This document shows, piece by piece, positions 14,217-22,180 of a stretch of 35,192 nucleotides of DNA. Numbering within the stretch: the first letter of the stretch is position 1; each line of letters starts with the position of its first letter. Both the position numbers and the translations under genes were made by a program. Source of the DNA: a virus; IMG/VR virus record IMGVR_UViG_3300048694_000665, positions 1-35,192 of that record; one strand, given 5' to 3'. The notes beneath the pieces were generated by a model. That model worked only from the letters and a program-made list of their open reading frames with translations. It made no database searches and was not told the origin of the DNA.

Positions 14217-14403
14217 CTTTAATTACCTTATCAAGGTAATTGTATACATCAAGCAACGTCAATCTTCTTATTGAAAATCGTTCATTGTCAAGCAACGTTT
14301 GTCTAACCTTGGCCCCAGCATCTGTCAACGTATAAGAATCAATTGTTCCGTAAAAAGATCGAACGCTAATCGTTCGATGATGAGTTGTTGTATCAAGTTT
14401 CAT
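14206..14403 (-). CDS. Array A3 small protein 2, 65 aa
   Basis: Strands RTISVRSFYGTIDSYTL and RFSIRRLTLL, then the C-terminal helix VYNYLDKVIKDVR. The ATG at 14403 gives an 11-base overlap with the upstream gene; ATGs at 14439 and 14490 would overlap it deeply and are less likely. Confidence 0.66.
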   Translation of the reverse strand: MKLDTTTHHRTISVRSFYGTIDSYTLTDAGAKVRQTLLDNERFSIRRLTLLDVYNYLDKVIKDVR

Positions 14404-14647
14404 TTTGCTGGCTCGATTCGTTGATTTTTCTCGTAACATCGTATATTTGGCCGATACATGAAAGTCCAGTTGCCTCTGCAGATGGTCCAATGCCCGACCA
14501 AATTGACCAATATACAGATTGCGTTGGTCTTATATCAATAACTTTATCAGAACAATCAACCGCAATCTTGCGTGTTCTTTCGCATGCAGCCATATGCGGA
14601 AGACGAACTCTAATTGCAACTGTCTTATTGTTGCTGTTCTGTTGCAT
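14393..14647 (-). CDS. Array A3 small protein 1, 84 aa
   Basis: Begins with strongly alternating strands (KTVAIRVRL, RKIAVDCSDKVIDIRP), then an aromatic YWSIWSGI and a C-terminal helix (IGQIYDVTRKI). The ATG at 14647 lies within the last 23 bases of the upstream conserved gene. First gene of array A3. Confidence 0.64.
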   Translation of the reverse strand: MQQNSNNKTVAIRVRLPHMAACERTRKIAVDCSDKVIDIRPTQSVYWSIWSGIGPSAEATGLSCIGQIYDVTRKINESSQQNET

Positions 14648-15110
14648 CGAATTCACCGGCATCAATCTGATCGTCAGTAACCATCGTTAGAGTGTTATTC
14701 TCTCGATCAACGATTGCAATATTGCCGGTCCCTCTCCACTTGATCACATTTGGTTGTTGAAATTCAAAGCACTCATCTGCAAGCTGATGGAACCCATGAT
14801 GGCCACGTTCCATTCGCCTCCACAGAAGAGCCTTGATTGCTTCCGCGGCAAAAAGAACACTGGTAATGTTCTCTTGGTCGTTCCATATAGAATAAGGAAC
14901 CGGAGATTGTTGATCTCCAAGTTCCTGCATAATGTATTCGAGAATGTCACAAGACAGTTTGTTGATTTTGTCCTGCTGAGAGATTACAGCTGATACAATA
15001 GCAGCCTCGTGTTCATTGACATCGTCGAGTGTGTCTAGTACCTGCTGATATGCAATTCCGGGTTGCTGGTTGTTCTTAGTTGGAAACGGAATTACGTTGT
15101 CTTCGTTCAT
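14625..15110 (-). CDS. Conserved phage protein, 161 aa, unknown function
   Basis: Starts MNEDNVIPFPTKN, then a long helical region (VLDTLDDVNEHEAAIVSAVISQQ) and a C-terminal strand pair (NIAIVDRENNTLTMVTDD). No catalytic motif seen. ATGA overlap with the large gene upstream; its end overlaps the first gene of array A3, so the array is co-transcribed with it. Confidence 0.72.
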   Translation of the reverse strand: MNEDNVIPFPTKNNQQPGIAYQQVLDTLDDVNEHEAAIVSAVISQQDKINKLSCDILEYIMQELGDQQSPVPYSIWNDQENITSVLFAAEAIKALLWRRMERGHHGFHQLADECFEFQQPNVIKWRGTGNIAIVDRENNTLTMVTDDQIDAGEFDATEQQQ

Positions 15111-16162
15111 TTAAATACCCTTACAATTATCGAGTGCTCATTGAGGCGACCACTCACATTGGACGGCTTGCTCTTCATTTGCTTAATCGTTTTGTCAACG
15201 TATGCCTTGCCATCAGTAGAGACAGACGTGATGATTTCTTTTGGCTTGCGAACCTTCTTAGAGTACGAAGTCTTGTCATCAAAGTTGATGATAGATGACC
15301 GTGAGATCGACAGGTTGGCATCAGTACCAACGTACTTCGCAAGCTTCCGTGTTTTCGTGTTGTACACCCATGCAACCGAAGCTCCAACAATCTTGTCTGG
15401 TGCCAGACCAACGACACCAAGAGTGTTGTCCGACTGCTGGTACTTTGCTTTGCCGGCGATCTGAGAGGCGCTTTTGACCTTCTTCTTTCGTGGCTTGCGA
15501 ACAACAGTCCGCTTTGCATTGACCTTCTGCTGCTGTAATCGACCAACGAACATAGCAACAACTTCACGGTACGTTGCGAGTTGCTTTTTGGTCAGATGAT
15601 CATACGCTTCCTTCGCATCCGGTCCGCTGAGTTCGTCTAGCAGCTGCTGATAATAGATTGCAGCCTGAGCGATGTCTGCAGACTTGCTCGACTCGATGAT
15701 AGTAGTAAGGTTTGCTTTGATCGGCTTATATTGATTGCGATAGAACCGATCGAGGACTGCATCGAGATCAGCAATCACAGTATTGTCCTTCTTACGAAGG
15801 ATGACAACATTCGTCTTTGCTTTCTTGTATGCGTGAATGATCGCAGCAAGCTTCTCGTTGAGAACCTTGCCGTGCTTGGAAGAAAGCCCACGGGTCAACA
15901 TGCGTGCAAACGCACACATTGTTGAAGACGTCATATGATCGGGGGAGCGGTTGTACGCATCGATATCAGAAATGCTATACTTATTGTCCTTCATGTACTC
16001 AACGACCCATTTGCGGTGGACCTTGATGTCATGGAAGTAGTTGTACCAGTTGAGAGCTCGAGCAATGTCAAGTTGCGAGCTTTTCGAGTTGCAGACCGGT
16101 TCAGCCCCCAACATAGCATAGTCAGAGTTCTTGATCCGCGGCGATGACGTCTTCGTTCGCAT
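15107..16162 (-). CDS. Large conserved hypothetical protein, first gene of P6 operon, 351 aa
   Basis: Not confidently recognised. N-terminal part (residues 20-110) is helical (LDIARALNWYNYFHDIKVHRKWVVEYM...); a central helical stretch and a basic segment (RTVVRKPRKKKVK) precede a beta-rich C-terminal third (GASVAWVYNTKTRKLAKYVG), suggesting nucleic-acid contact. The ATG at 16162 has GGAG six bases upstream; an in-frame ATG at 16174 lies only a few bases from the predicted transcription start. Confidence 0.75.
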   Translation of the reverse strand: MRTKTSSPRIKNSDYAMLGAEPVCNSKSSQLDIARALNWYNYFHDIKVHRKWVVEYMKDNKYSISDIDAYNRSPDHMTSSTMCAFARMLTRGLSSKHGKVLNEKLAAIIHAYKKAKTNVVILRKKDNTVIADLDAVLDRFYRNQYKPIKANLTTIIESSKSADIAQAAIYYQQLLDELSGPDAKEAYDHLTKKQLATYREVVAMFVGRLQQQKVNAKRTVVRKPRKKKVKSASQIAGKAKYQQSDNTLGVVGLAPDKIVGASVAWVYNTKTRKLAKYVGTDANLSISRSSIINFDDKTSYSKKVRKPKEIITSVSTDGKAYVDKTIKQMKSKPSNVSGRLNEHSIIVRVFK

Positions 16163-16185
16163 GCTGTTCTCCATCAGTCCTACTT

Positions 16186-16214
16186 AGGATAGGACATTGT
16201 TCGGGGAAAGTCAA
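16186..16214 (-). promoter_or_regulatory. Promoter P6 of the replication operon
   Basis: TTGACT (16214-16209), 17 bases, TATCCT (16191-16186). The predicted +1 gives a leader of about 17 bases with GGAG before the ATG at 16162, unlike the leaderless promoters. Confidence 0.75.
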
Positions 16215-16244
16215 CTGCTATAATTTAGCACGAATGTCAATCGG

Positions 16245-16535
16245 TTAGTCGTTCCATATTCGGAACCGCGTGCCGGTGCACTCCGGTGTTATCCGCTGAG
16301 CGCGTTCGGTTGGAGTATAGTCCCAGTACTGAACATCCCCTTCGTTGTCACGGTGGATAAACTGTTGATGATAAACAACAATATGCTGCTTACCCTGGAA
16401 GACGATCGACCTTGGTACCTCGCCGGGGGGTAAACCAAGTTCTGACGCTTCAACGAAGATCAACTTCTCTTCGGCTCTATAGCCAACGATTGGGTTACCC
16501 CATTTGATCAGGCAGGTGTCGGTTCGGTTTGTCAT
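16245..16535 (-). CDS. Hypothetical protein, 96 aa, predicted leaderless
   Basis: Beta-rich, not recognised (GNPIVGYRAEEKLIFVEA, RSIVFQGKQHIVVYHQQF, TGTRFRIWND). The ATG at 16535 is the only in-frame ATG and lies exactly at the predicted +1 of P7, so no ribosome site can precede it. A GTG at 16577 falls upstream of the -35 and is rejected. Single-gene transcript between two promoters. Confidence 0.72.
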   Translation of the reverse strand: MTNRTDTCLIKWGNPIVGYRAEEKLIFVEASELGLPPGEVPRSIVFQGKQHIVVYHQQFIHRDNEGDVQYWDYTPTERAQRITPECTGTRFRIWND

Positions 16536-16571
16536 ATTGCTATAGTAGCATAGAGGCGCTAGGAAGTCAAC
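16530..16571 (-). promoter_or_regulatory. Promoter P7 within a 42-base repeat, copy 2
   Basis: TTGACT (16570-16565), 17 bases, TACTAT (16547-16542), six bases, ATG. Matches the P4 block at 5921-5962 in 41 of 42 bases, the one difference lying in the spacer. Confidence 0.82.
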
Positions 16572-16582
16572 AGGCAACTAAC

Positions 16583-17590
16583 TCATTGAACTGAGTAAGA
16601 AAACATCGGCTCTGCAGGTGGAAGGCCGCGATTGTCGCCAACCTGATCGACCAACGCTTTCATCATCAGCGTCCATGCATGCTGTGCTTTATCAATACTG
16701 AACCGCAAGTCCGCATAATCCTTAACAAATGTTAAGTATTGTTGCGTCTGTTGTTCAGTTACTTGTTGACATGCAGTGTCCAATACATGATAGAATCTAC
16801 GGGCATGAGTATTACCGTCTTGATGGAACTGATATTGCATAGTCAATCCACCAGATGTGTCAGACAAACCTGCAAAGTTTGGATGAACGGCAAGAAGACC
16901 GGCACTCATTGCTTCCATTAGCATGATTGAGTTGCACTCTGGCCATATTGACGGATATGCAAGGATATGCATCGACTGGAGATCGTTTCTCAACTGGTCA
17001 TTAGTGACCGATCCATGATATACGATGTTTGGATGTAACTTGCATTGCTCGAACAAAGGAGCAAACCGAACGTGGTTGTCTGCATCTGGGTTACCATAGA
17101 TCTTGAATGAGCTATAGACATGCAGCTTAATGTTCGGTCTCGATTTAACAAGCTCATTGAATACCGGAATCAACAATTCGAGGCCGCGATGAGGTGTGCT
17201 AAGGTAGCATAGATTGATTCCGTCATCAAACAATTTCTGGTGGACCGGAATTGGATCGATTGCATTGTCGATCACCGAAATCTTGTCGTCATATGGAATC
17301 TGCAGCTGCGTCATGTACTGGTTGTATTGCCAATGACCGCAGAACACTATCTTATGAAATCTGTCACGACTGGTTTTGTTTTTGAGATGATTAGTCTCAG
17401 AGTCGTTCGGTAAATCATGGATCCAATAAATTCGGATCTTGTCGTCGCGTAATTGGCGAACACGAGAACATATGATTTGAAAGTTGCTAGCAAGGTCCTT
17501 GTCAATAAGAGAACCGAGCTTACGTTTAATTTGCTCGGTTCCCCCATTTGCGTTCTTTGAGATTTCGTTCTCTTCCCAAGGATTGTACAT
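16583..17590 (-). CDS. Glycosyltransferase, GT-B type (GT4-like)
   Basis: 335 residues. The N-terminal acceptor half starts with the ANGGTEQIKRKL glycine loop and has RIYWIHDLPND and KIVFCGHWQYNQY. The C-terminal donor half has LCYLSTPHRGLELLIPVF, NIVYHGSVTNDQLRNDL and the E-x7-E region WPECNSIMLMEAMSAG typical of GT4. Last gene of the P8 operon. The target may be phage structural protein, DNA or host glycan; not determinable. Confidence 0.85.
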   Translation of the reverse strand: MYNPWEENEISKNANGGTEQIKRKLGSLIDKDLASNFQIICSRVRQLRDDKIRIYWIHDLPNDSETNHLKNKTSRDRFHKIVFCGHWQYNQYMTQLQIPYDDKISVIDNAIDPIPVHQKLFDDGINLCYLSTPHRGLELLIPVFNELVKSRPNIKLHVYSSFKIYGNPDADNHVRFAPLFEQCKLHPNIVYHGSVTNDQLRNDLQSMHILAYPSIWPECNSIMLMEAMSAGLLAVHPNFAGLSDTSGGLTMQYQFHQDGNTHARRFYHVLDTACQQVTEQQTQQYLTFVKDYADLRFSIDKAQHAWTLMMKALVDQVGDNRGLPPAEPMFSYSVQ

Positions 17591-17844
17591 TACAAACCTA
17601 CGCTAATTACTGAGTCAACATAGAATGACCGCCATGCACGCTTCTCGACATCGAATGCTTTGATTAACGATGGGTTTGTGCGTGATACTGACGACTCGTT
17701 GCCCGACGGCTTCTTATCTTCGGGGATCTCAGCACTATTCATTGTAGCACGCATCACCCGTAACTCACCATTCTTTTTGGTGAACTTGACGGTACATGTA
17801 CCAGCTTGCAACTGACGTACGATTATTGTTCTATCACTGCTCAT
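17590..17844 (-). CDS. DUF2693 SH3-fold small protein, 84 aa
   Basis: Fits the DUF2693 family of T4-type phages (SH3-like beta barrel): CTVKFTKKNGELRVMRATM near the N-terminus, EIPEDKKP, and the conserved end IKAFDVEKRAWRSFYVDSV. Possibly nucleic-acid or protein binding. The stop overlaps the glycosyltransferase ATG (TAATG). Confidence 0.85.
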   Translation of the reverse strand: MSSDRTIIVRQLQAGTCTVKFTKKNGELRVMRATMNSAEIPEDKKPSGNESSVSRTNPSLIKAFDVEKRAWRSFYVDSVISVGL

Positions 17845-18193
17845 TCAAATATTCCTTCTTGACTTGTTCGCATATCTCACGCACTTGATCTTCTGTCACT
17901 ATGACAAATGTTTCTGGTTGAGATGTCAATATATCAAAGTCATCTTTGTGTACACGTATGCCATTGTGGGGTGTTACAAAGCAATCTAACCTGACAGGGA
18001 ATGGTAGTGTTGGAAGTAGGTACTTCTCAACAACACGCTTTAGCACTTCATCTGCAACCGTACGTGGCTGACTAGTCCATCGTACGTAATAATCGTTTTC
18101 ATTGACAAAATCTTGAAATAAATCGCCGTCATTGAATCCCCACTTTGACATTAATGAATTTGATGACAGAACGAAACATTGTAGCTCATGCAT
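17834..18193 (-). CDS. Hypothetical protein, 119 aa
   Basis: Alpha/beta composition with PRTVADEVLKRVVEKYLLP, then PVRLDCFVTPHNGIRVHKDD and a C-terminal helix (DQVREICEQVKKEYL). No family recognised. The ATG at 18193 overlaps the glutaredoxin stop by 8 bases; the longer frame would run far into that gene. Confidence 0.7.
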   Translation of the reverse strand: MHELQCFVLSSNSLMSKWGFNDGDLFQDFVNENDYYVRWTSQPRTVADEVLKRVVEKYLLPTLPFPVRLDCFVTPHNGIRVHKDDFDILTSQPETFVIVTEDQVREICEQVKKEYLNEQ

Positions 18194-18440
18194 CGTATGG
18201 TGTTTCTGCAATATATGAGTGTAGCTGTTGATATCCACCAATATTGACACCATCGATGACAACTATCGGCAGCATAATTGACTCCGCTCCCGGAAACCGA
18301 TCAAGTACTTGCTCTCTTGTAATGTTGTCTCCGATTGTGTATAATGTATACGACAACCGACGTTTTGTCAACAGGTCTTTTGCTTTGTCACAAAATACAC
18401 ATCCGTTCCGTGTGTACAATTCAATCTTCGAATGTTGCAT
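18186..18440 (-). CDS. Glutaredoxin
   Basis: An 84-residue thioredoxin-fold protein. Start IELYTRNGCVFCDKAKDLL puts the active-site CVFC at residues 14-17; MLPIVVIDG carries the cis-proline and INIGGY-type INGG loop (VNIGGYQQL) binds glutathione. It reduces disulfides, probably for ribonucleotide reductase during phage replication. The ATG at 18440 is chosen because the upstream gene ends at 18421. Confidence 0.9.
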   Translation of the reverse strand: MQHSKIELYTRNGCVFCDKAKDLLTKRRLSYTLYTIGDNITREQVLDRFPGAESIMLPIVVIDGVNIGGYQQLHSYIAETPYDA

Positions 18441-18627
18441 AGTGATTTTCCTTGACAGCAACAAAAGTACGCTTTTGGAAATCTGGGTTGACTACCAGGA
18501 TGTCCTCTTCTATCTTGTTAAGAATCTCTGCTAGCTTTTTTGCTCGCTTCTTACGGACCCACGGAGTATGAATTACTCGTTGTCCGCCATACAATATTGA
18601 TACAACGTGCCACTTAAATGTTTTCAT
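18421..18627 (-). CDS. Basic hypothetical protein, 68 aa
   Basis: Strand MKTFKWHVVSILYGG, then a very basic helix (WVRKKRAKKLAEILNKIEEDI) and a strand RTFVAVKENH. The ATG at 18627 starts two bases after the upstream stop. Function unknown; size and charge suggest nucleic-acid or protein binding. Confidence 0.72.
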   Translation of the reverse strand: MKTFKWHVVSILYGGQRVIHTPWVRKKRAKKLAEILNKIEEDILVVNPDFQKRTFVAVKENHYATFED

Positions 18628-18629
18628 AT

Positions 18630-19259
18630 TCAATCCCACAAGTTTTCGTAGTACTTTGCAAACAACAATCGGCCGCGGGTAATCCGTTCCTGATGTGCTT
18701 TTGTTCCCTCGCGATCGACAGTAAATGTATGATTGGGCCCTTCCTCAAGCGTATAATATTCGCTGTCCGGTTTCTTGACAAACTTATGATCGATCACGCC
18801 ACTATAATACTGCTGCTGCCACCCATTGTCAATCAGATCCTGAGAGAACGCCCAAATCATTTCATCTAGAACCCATTCCCACCGCTTAAAGTGGTTGTCG
18901 TCGACGTTCCCCTGGTTCTTCTGCTCGTCGGTCAGCGGTGCCCGATCGGAACGAAGGTGTGCAGGGACATCTGCATCATCAACATGTGGAGCGCCTTGTT
19001 TACTGACCTTCAGTTGAACAAGCAGTGGACATATGATTTGGGATAACGTATGATCAACATTCCATGTATCGTGGCAGTCAATACGGATCGATATCCGTTG
19101 TTTTGACCACCAACGATCGTTCCAAATAAAGTTCAATATTGGCTGGACAAAGTCGTCGATTCGCTCACAGAAGCGATCTTCGAACACCGACTCAAGATGT
19201 CGAGTAACAAGCGAATAGCTACTCAACCAACGCTCCGGCCGGCCAATATAGACTTTCAT
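18630..19259 (-). CDS. Conserved phage protein, 209 aa, unknown function
   Basis: Resembles a widespread hypothetical protein of T4-type and other phages. Features: starts MKVYIGRPERWL, has IRIDCHDTWNVDHTLSQII, the block LKVSKQGAPHVDDADVP, and DDNHFKRWEWVLDEMIWAF. The conserved D/H/W residues could form a metal or substrate site, but no activity is known to me. It sits between LemA and the small basic gene in the P8 operon. Confidence 0.8.
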   Translation of the reverse strand: MKVYIGRPERWLSSYSLVTRHLESVFEDRFCERIDDFVQPILNFIWNDRWWSKQRISIRIDCHDTWNVDHTLSQIICPLLVQLKVSKQGAPHVDDADVPAHLRSDRAPLTDEQKNQGNVDDNHFKRWEWVLDEMIWAFSQDLIDNGWQQQYYSGVIDHKFVKKPDSEYYTLEEGPNHTFTVDREGTKAHQERITRGRLLFAKYYENLWD

Positions 19260-19262
19260 AGG

Positions 19263-19856
19263 TTAGCTTCCTTTTTGGAATAGACGAGGTGACTTCTCGT
19301 TTGCCTTCTCGTCATCAAACTTAATCTGATCCTTCTTTGTCATTCCATGAATATTGGCAACGATGTTTGAAGGGAATCTCTTGAGAGCAGCATTGTATGC
19401 TCCAACATCCTCAATATATCGAGAACGAAGGACCGAACACTGCGTCTCAATGTTCTTGAGATCTCTCTGCAGCATTAGAAAGTTGATATTTGCCTTGATG
19501 CTGGGAACAGATTCAACAACACTGTTGATTCGAGCCATTACACCACTCTGTGCATTAAGGTATGCAGTGATCTGTTCTGGTGTTGCATTATCTGGAAGCT
19601 TAACTGAGTTGCCAGCCGCACGTGCCTGTGCATTGCCGATAACAACGTCCTTCTCATGTCCGGCTGCTTGCCGTACTGTTGCTTCCATGTTTGTAAGAAG
19701 GTCTGCTCGTTTCTGGTAGCAGCTAGCGATCTTACGCTCACCGTTTGTCACCATCATCTCTTTGTTCTGAAATCCGTTGAATGTACCAATGTACGTTGCA
19801 CCAGTCAACACGACTGCGGCAACAGCACCAATACCAACGATTGCACCTGTAGACAT
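19263..19856 (-). CDS. LemA family protein
   Basis: 197 residues: one N-terminal membrane span (5-22) followed by a long helical domain. NGFQNKEMMVTNGERKIASCYQKRADLLTNM matches the LemA signature of helical membrane-anchored proteins with the N-terminus outside. GGAGAACAA precedes the ATG at 19856; the open frame upstream to 20000 overlaps the next gene. LemA proteins are bacterial and their presence beside a DUF1190 lipoprotein and a membrane protein suggests an envelope-acting cassette. Confidence 0.88.
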   Translation of the reverse strand: MSTGAIVGIGAVAAVVLTGATYIGTFNGFQNKEMMVTNGERKIASCYQKRADLLTNMEATVRQAAGHEKDVVIGNAQARAAGNSVKLPDNATPEQITAYLNAQSGVMARINSVVESVPSIKANINFLMLQRDLKNIETQCSVLRSRYIEDVGAYNAALKRFPSNIVANIHGMTKKDQIKFDDEKANEKSPRLFQKGS

Positions 19857-19867
19857 TTGTTCTCCGT

Positions 19868-20071
19868 TCACTTTGGTTCTGTAAGATTGCGATACATTGT
19901 GCATAACATAGTAATTGCAAATGATGAAACAACGACCGCAAGTATTGACGCTAATGGGTAGTGGGGATTGGTCAGCAACTGAATCATTGCACCAAACCAA
20001 TTGCCAACTAGCATGCCAAAAATTGTTATAAGGGCACAGTCAACAAATCTAGCTTCACGAGGGGACATCAT
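19868..20071 (-). CDS. Two-span membrane protein, 67 aa
   Basis: Two hydrophobic segments (about 12-32 and 40-58) joined by a short loop (TNPHYPL). Starts at ATGATG, which overlaps the DUF1190 stop (GGAGGTGGATGATG supplies the ribosome site from inside that gene). Tight coupling with LemA and the lipoprotein suggests one membrane complex. Confidence 0.78.
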   Translation of the reverse strand: MMSPREARFVDCALITIFGMLVGNWFGAMIQLLTNPHYPLASILAVVVSSFAITMLCTMYRNLTEPK

Positions 20072-20622
20072 CCACCTCCGCTTGAGGATGAAAATCCGCG
20101 GCCGCTACTACTAAATCCACCTCGCGCCGTAGATGATGTCGAAGCGCCAGATCCACCGGCCGGCCTATTCGGCGCGCCGACGGTATAGGTAGGTAAACTA
20201 GATCGTATACCCGATGTCTTGCCTCCTGGGGAATAGGATATTGTTCTGGTATTAGTTGCCGGGTTGGTAACATATGTTGCCACTCGTTCGCTGTTATTTG
20301 CTTTTGCGACATATGTTTGTCCTGCTGGTGTTGTGTGGGTTCGACTTGTTCCGATGTATTCAGGTCCGAAGAACATAGGAACAATTGTAGGGATGACCGT
20401 TGACCCGCTTTGTTGTGCATGTGCTGCAGCAAGCTTCTCGGCATGTTCACGAGCTTCCTTCATTTGCTGTTCGCATAGCTCAACGTCCCCCCAATCAGCA
20501 ACGCAGTCTTCCAAAGAATGATAGACGTCGCGATGCGTTGTTGATGCAACTGGTCCTGTTGTATCACAACCAACGATTGATGTTGATATTGCGATCGCAA
20601 ACGGAAGCGTTCCGCGTTTCAT
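20068..20622 (-). CDS. DUF1190 (YgiB/YjfM-like) lipoprotein
   Basis: 184 residues. A lipobox (SIVGC, Cys19) ends the signal peptide, predicting an outer-membrane lipoprotein. The conserved YHSLEDCVADWGDVELCEQQ motif with two cysteines is diagnostic of DUF1190. The tail (from about 140) is Ser/Gly-rich and disordered (SSSGRGFSSSSGGG). Bacterial relatives lie next to PspA-like, DUF350 and glutathionylspermidine-synthase-like genes in stress operons; the phage function is unknown. Confidence 0.85.
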   Translation of the reverse strand: MKRGTLPFAIAISTSIVGCDTTGPVASTTHRDVYHSLEDCVADWGDVELCEQQMKEAREHAEKLAAAHAQQSGSTVIPTIVPMFFGPEYIGTSRTHTTPAGQTYVAKANNSERVATYVTNPATNTRTISYSPGGKTSGIRSSLPTYTVGAPNRPAGGSGASTSSTARGGFSSSGRGFSSSSGGG

Positions 20623-20625
20623 TTG

Positions 20626-20895
20626 TTATTTCCACAGAGAAGGATCTTGGGGGTTCCAAACAACAAGAGTCTTGCATGCGTTTTCATACCCACGAGACTC
20701 CGCAAGGTCAGTAAGTTCTTTGATCACAGGCAGCAATTGCTCTGCGATATATTGATATCGCAGAATGCCTACTTTAGCATCACGTCTGGTAAAAGGGGGG
20801 AGATTTGCAGGTAGCATTGGATCCCCCGCCGCATCATTGTTCCAGTACTCTACGTCGATATCAATTAGCTTTTCGACTAGCTGCTCTTTTGTCAT
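20626..20895 (-). CDS. Hypothetical protein, 89 aa
   Basis: Helical (QLVEKLIDIDVEYW, QYIAEQLLPVIKELTDLAES) with a C-terminal LVVWNPQDPSLWK. Not recognised. Starts inside the last 35 bases of the upstream gene and ends three bases before the lipoprotein ATG. Confidence 0.72.
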   Translation of the reverse strand: MTKEQLVEKLIDIDVEYWNNDAAGDPMLPANLPPFTRRDAKVGILRYQYIAEQLLPVIKELTDLAESRGYENACKTLVVWNPQDPSLWK

Positions 20896-21136
20896 TTGTC
20901 CTCATTGTATTATACTTTTCAATGATAGTCAACAGCTCGGAATTTGTCAGTCTCCACTGGATCTTAGAATAGCGGGAGACGTCAGGGCGATCGTGAGGAA
21001 ACGCAGTGTTCTTGAAATGTCGGCCCGGTTGCATTTGTTCGTCAATACGAAAGATCAAATCGAGAATACACTCGCCCGGACTATCAGCCATTGCAATTGC
21101 CAATTGTTCGAGTAACGCCTGGTCACTATACATCAT
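20861..21136 (-). CDS. Hypothetical protein, 91 aa
   Basis: Helical N-terminus (ALLEQLAIAMADSPGECILDLIF) and basic C-terminus (NDKRAASRKAN). No family recognised. ATGATG start overlaps the stop of the zinc-ribbon gene by one base. Confidence 0.7.
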   Translation of the reverse strand: MMYSDQALLEQLAIAMADSPGECILDLIFRIDEQMQPGRHFKNTAFPHDRPDVSRYSKIQWRLTNSELLTIIEKYNTMRTNDKRAASRKAN

Positions 21137-21279
21137 TATTCCACCAAAAGCTGCTTGGTGTCCTTGGTTGTTGATTCAATTTTGACACACTTGCATTTGT
21201 CCTTCTCAGGACTGTTAACGGATCCGCATCGTGGACATTCCCACCCTACCGGATACTTTACTGGTTTATCATCTGCCAT
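21136..21279 (-). CDS. Four-cysteine zinc-ribbon protein, 47 aa
   Basis: WECPRCGSVNSPEKDKCKC gives two C-x2-C/C-x-C pairs, a compact zinc ribbon, followed by a short Lys/Thr tail. ATG with AAGGAACAACA upstream; its TAA shares a base with the next ATG. Probably a protein- or nucleic-acid-binding accessory. Confidence 0.75.
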   Translation of the reverse strand: MADDKPVKYPVGWECPRCGSVNSPEKDKCKCVKIESTTKDTKQLLVE

Positions 21280-21288
21280 TGTTGTTCC

Positions 21289-22011
21289 TTATTTTAACAG
21301 ATTGTTCTGATCACACTCATATTTGACACCACTATCAACTACTCCATAGTGATATGTGTCATTGAGTCCATTGATAGGAGTAATAGCCTGGATTCCTATC
21401 ATCTCACAAAGTCTCATCTGTGTGCGAGGGTTACCAGTACCCTTTTCGAAGATTGCAAACCGTGACAAATGCGCAGACAGCTCAGTTCGCGCATCAATAA
21501 TTGCATGTAGCTGATCTTCCGACATGTTCTTTAACATAAGAGTCGGGTGGTCTTCAGATCCTATCGTCTTGAACAACTGATAGTAGTACTTGACTGTCTT
21601 ATCCGGATCGTTGTCGATTGCGGAGTCTAGGTTGTCTATCTCAAATGACGTAAACACATCCCAGTACGTCTGTTGATAGAATTTAACCTGTTCAACTACC
21701 TTGTCCTTCCATCCCCAGTCAATCCATTCTGCATGCCAGTTTTTCTTACTCGTGTCAATCCCAACAGACTTTGCATGACGGATGATCTGGTTTCGTTCCT
21801 GCGAAGACCAGCTAAGCATTCCGGGGCCAACAAAGTATACATGAACGGGAAGTGTCAATCTCTGACATTCAGCAAACATCGGCAATGCAACATCAGAAGG
21901 ACGATCGTCACCCGGATCAATGCCGACCAGGACGTCATTGAGATACTTCTGAGAGATCTGCTGTAGCTTCTTGGTAGAGATTCCATTGTTTGAATTAAAG
22001 AAGAACCGCAT
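21289..22011 (-). CDS. Putative TIM-barrel glycosidase (GH114-like), 240 aa
   Basis: Resembles a phage family of barrel-type proteins: RFFFNSNNG at the start, VLVGIDPGDDRPSD, VHVYFVGPGMLSW, FTSFEIDNLDSAI (acidic strand end as in GH114-type barrels) and a final AITPINGLNDTYHYGVV. The conserved Asp/Glu at strand ends would be catalytic. It may act on host polysaccharide. The ATG at 22011 has GGAGAAGTGAT upstream; an in-frame extension to 22035 is unlikely. Confidence 0.6.
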   Translation of the reverse strand: MRFFFNSNNGISTKKLQQISQKYLNDVLVGIDPGDDRPSDVALPMFAECQRLTLPVHVYFVGPGMLSWSSQERNQIIRHAKSVGIDTSKKNWHAEWIDWGWKDKVVEQVKFYQQTYWDVFTSFEIDNLDSAIDNDPDKTVKYYYQLFKTIGSEDHPTLMLKNMSEDQLHAIIDARTELSAHLSRFAIFEKGTGNPRTQMRLCEMIGIQAITPINGLNDTYHYGVVDSGVKYECDQNNLLK

Positions 22012-22012
22012 A

Positions 22013-22180
22013 TCACTTCTCCAGATTAACTTCAATCGTTAGCGCTGCAGTACTACTAATATCTGCTATCGTTTTATATTTAGCTGCAATCGCTCTCTTT
22101 GTCGTTTTCGTTGGAGGTTGTTGCTGAGACAATTCTGCAATCATCTTCAATAGCTCCTGTATCATCTGAAAATCGGACAT
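22013..22180 (-). CDS. Hypothetical protein, 55 aa
   Basis: An N-terminal helix (FQMIQELLKMIAELSQQQ), a Pro/Thr/Lys linker and ADISSTAALTIEVNLEK. The ATG shares a base with the upstream TGA (TGATG); GGAGAAG inside its end is the ribosome site of the barrel gene. Function unknown. Confidence 0.68.
   Translation of the reverse strand: MSDFQMIQELLKMIAELSQQQPPTKTTKRAIAAKYKTIADISSTAALTIEVNLEK

Noticed and set aside
19263-20000. Long form of LemA from 20000
   Set aside because: The first 48 codons lie over the two-span membrane gene; the ATG at 19856 has a strong GGAG and starts the membrane segment.
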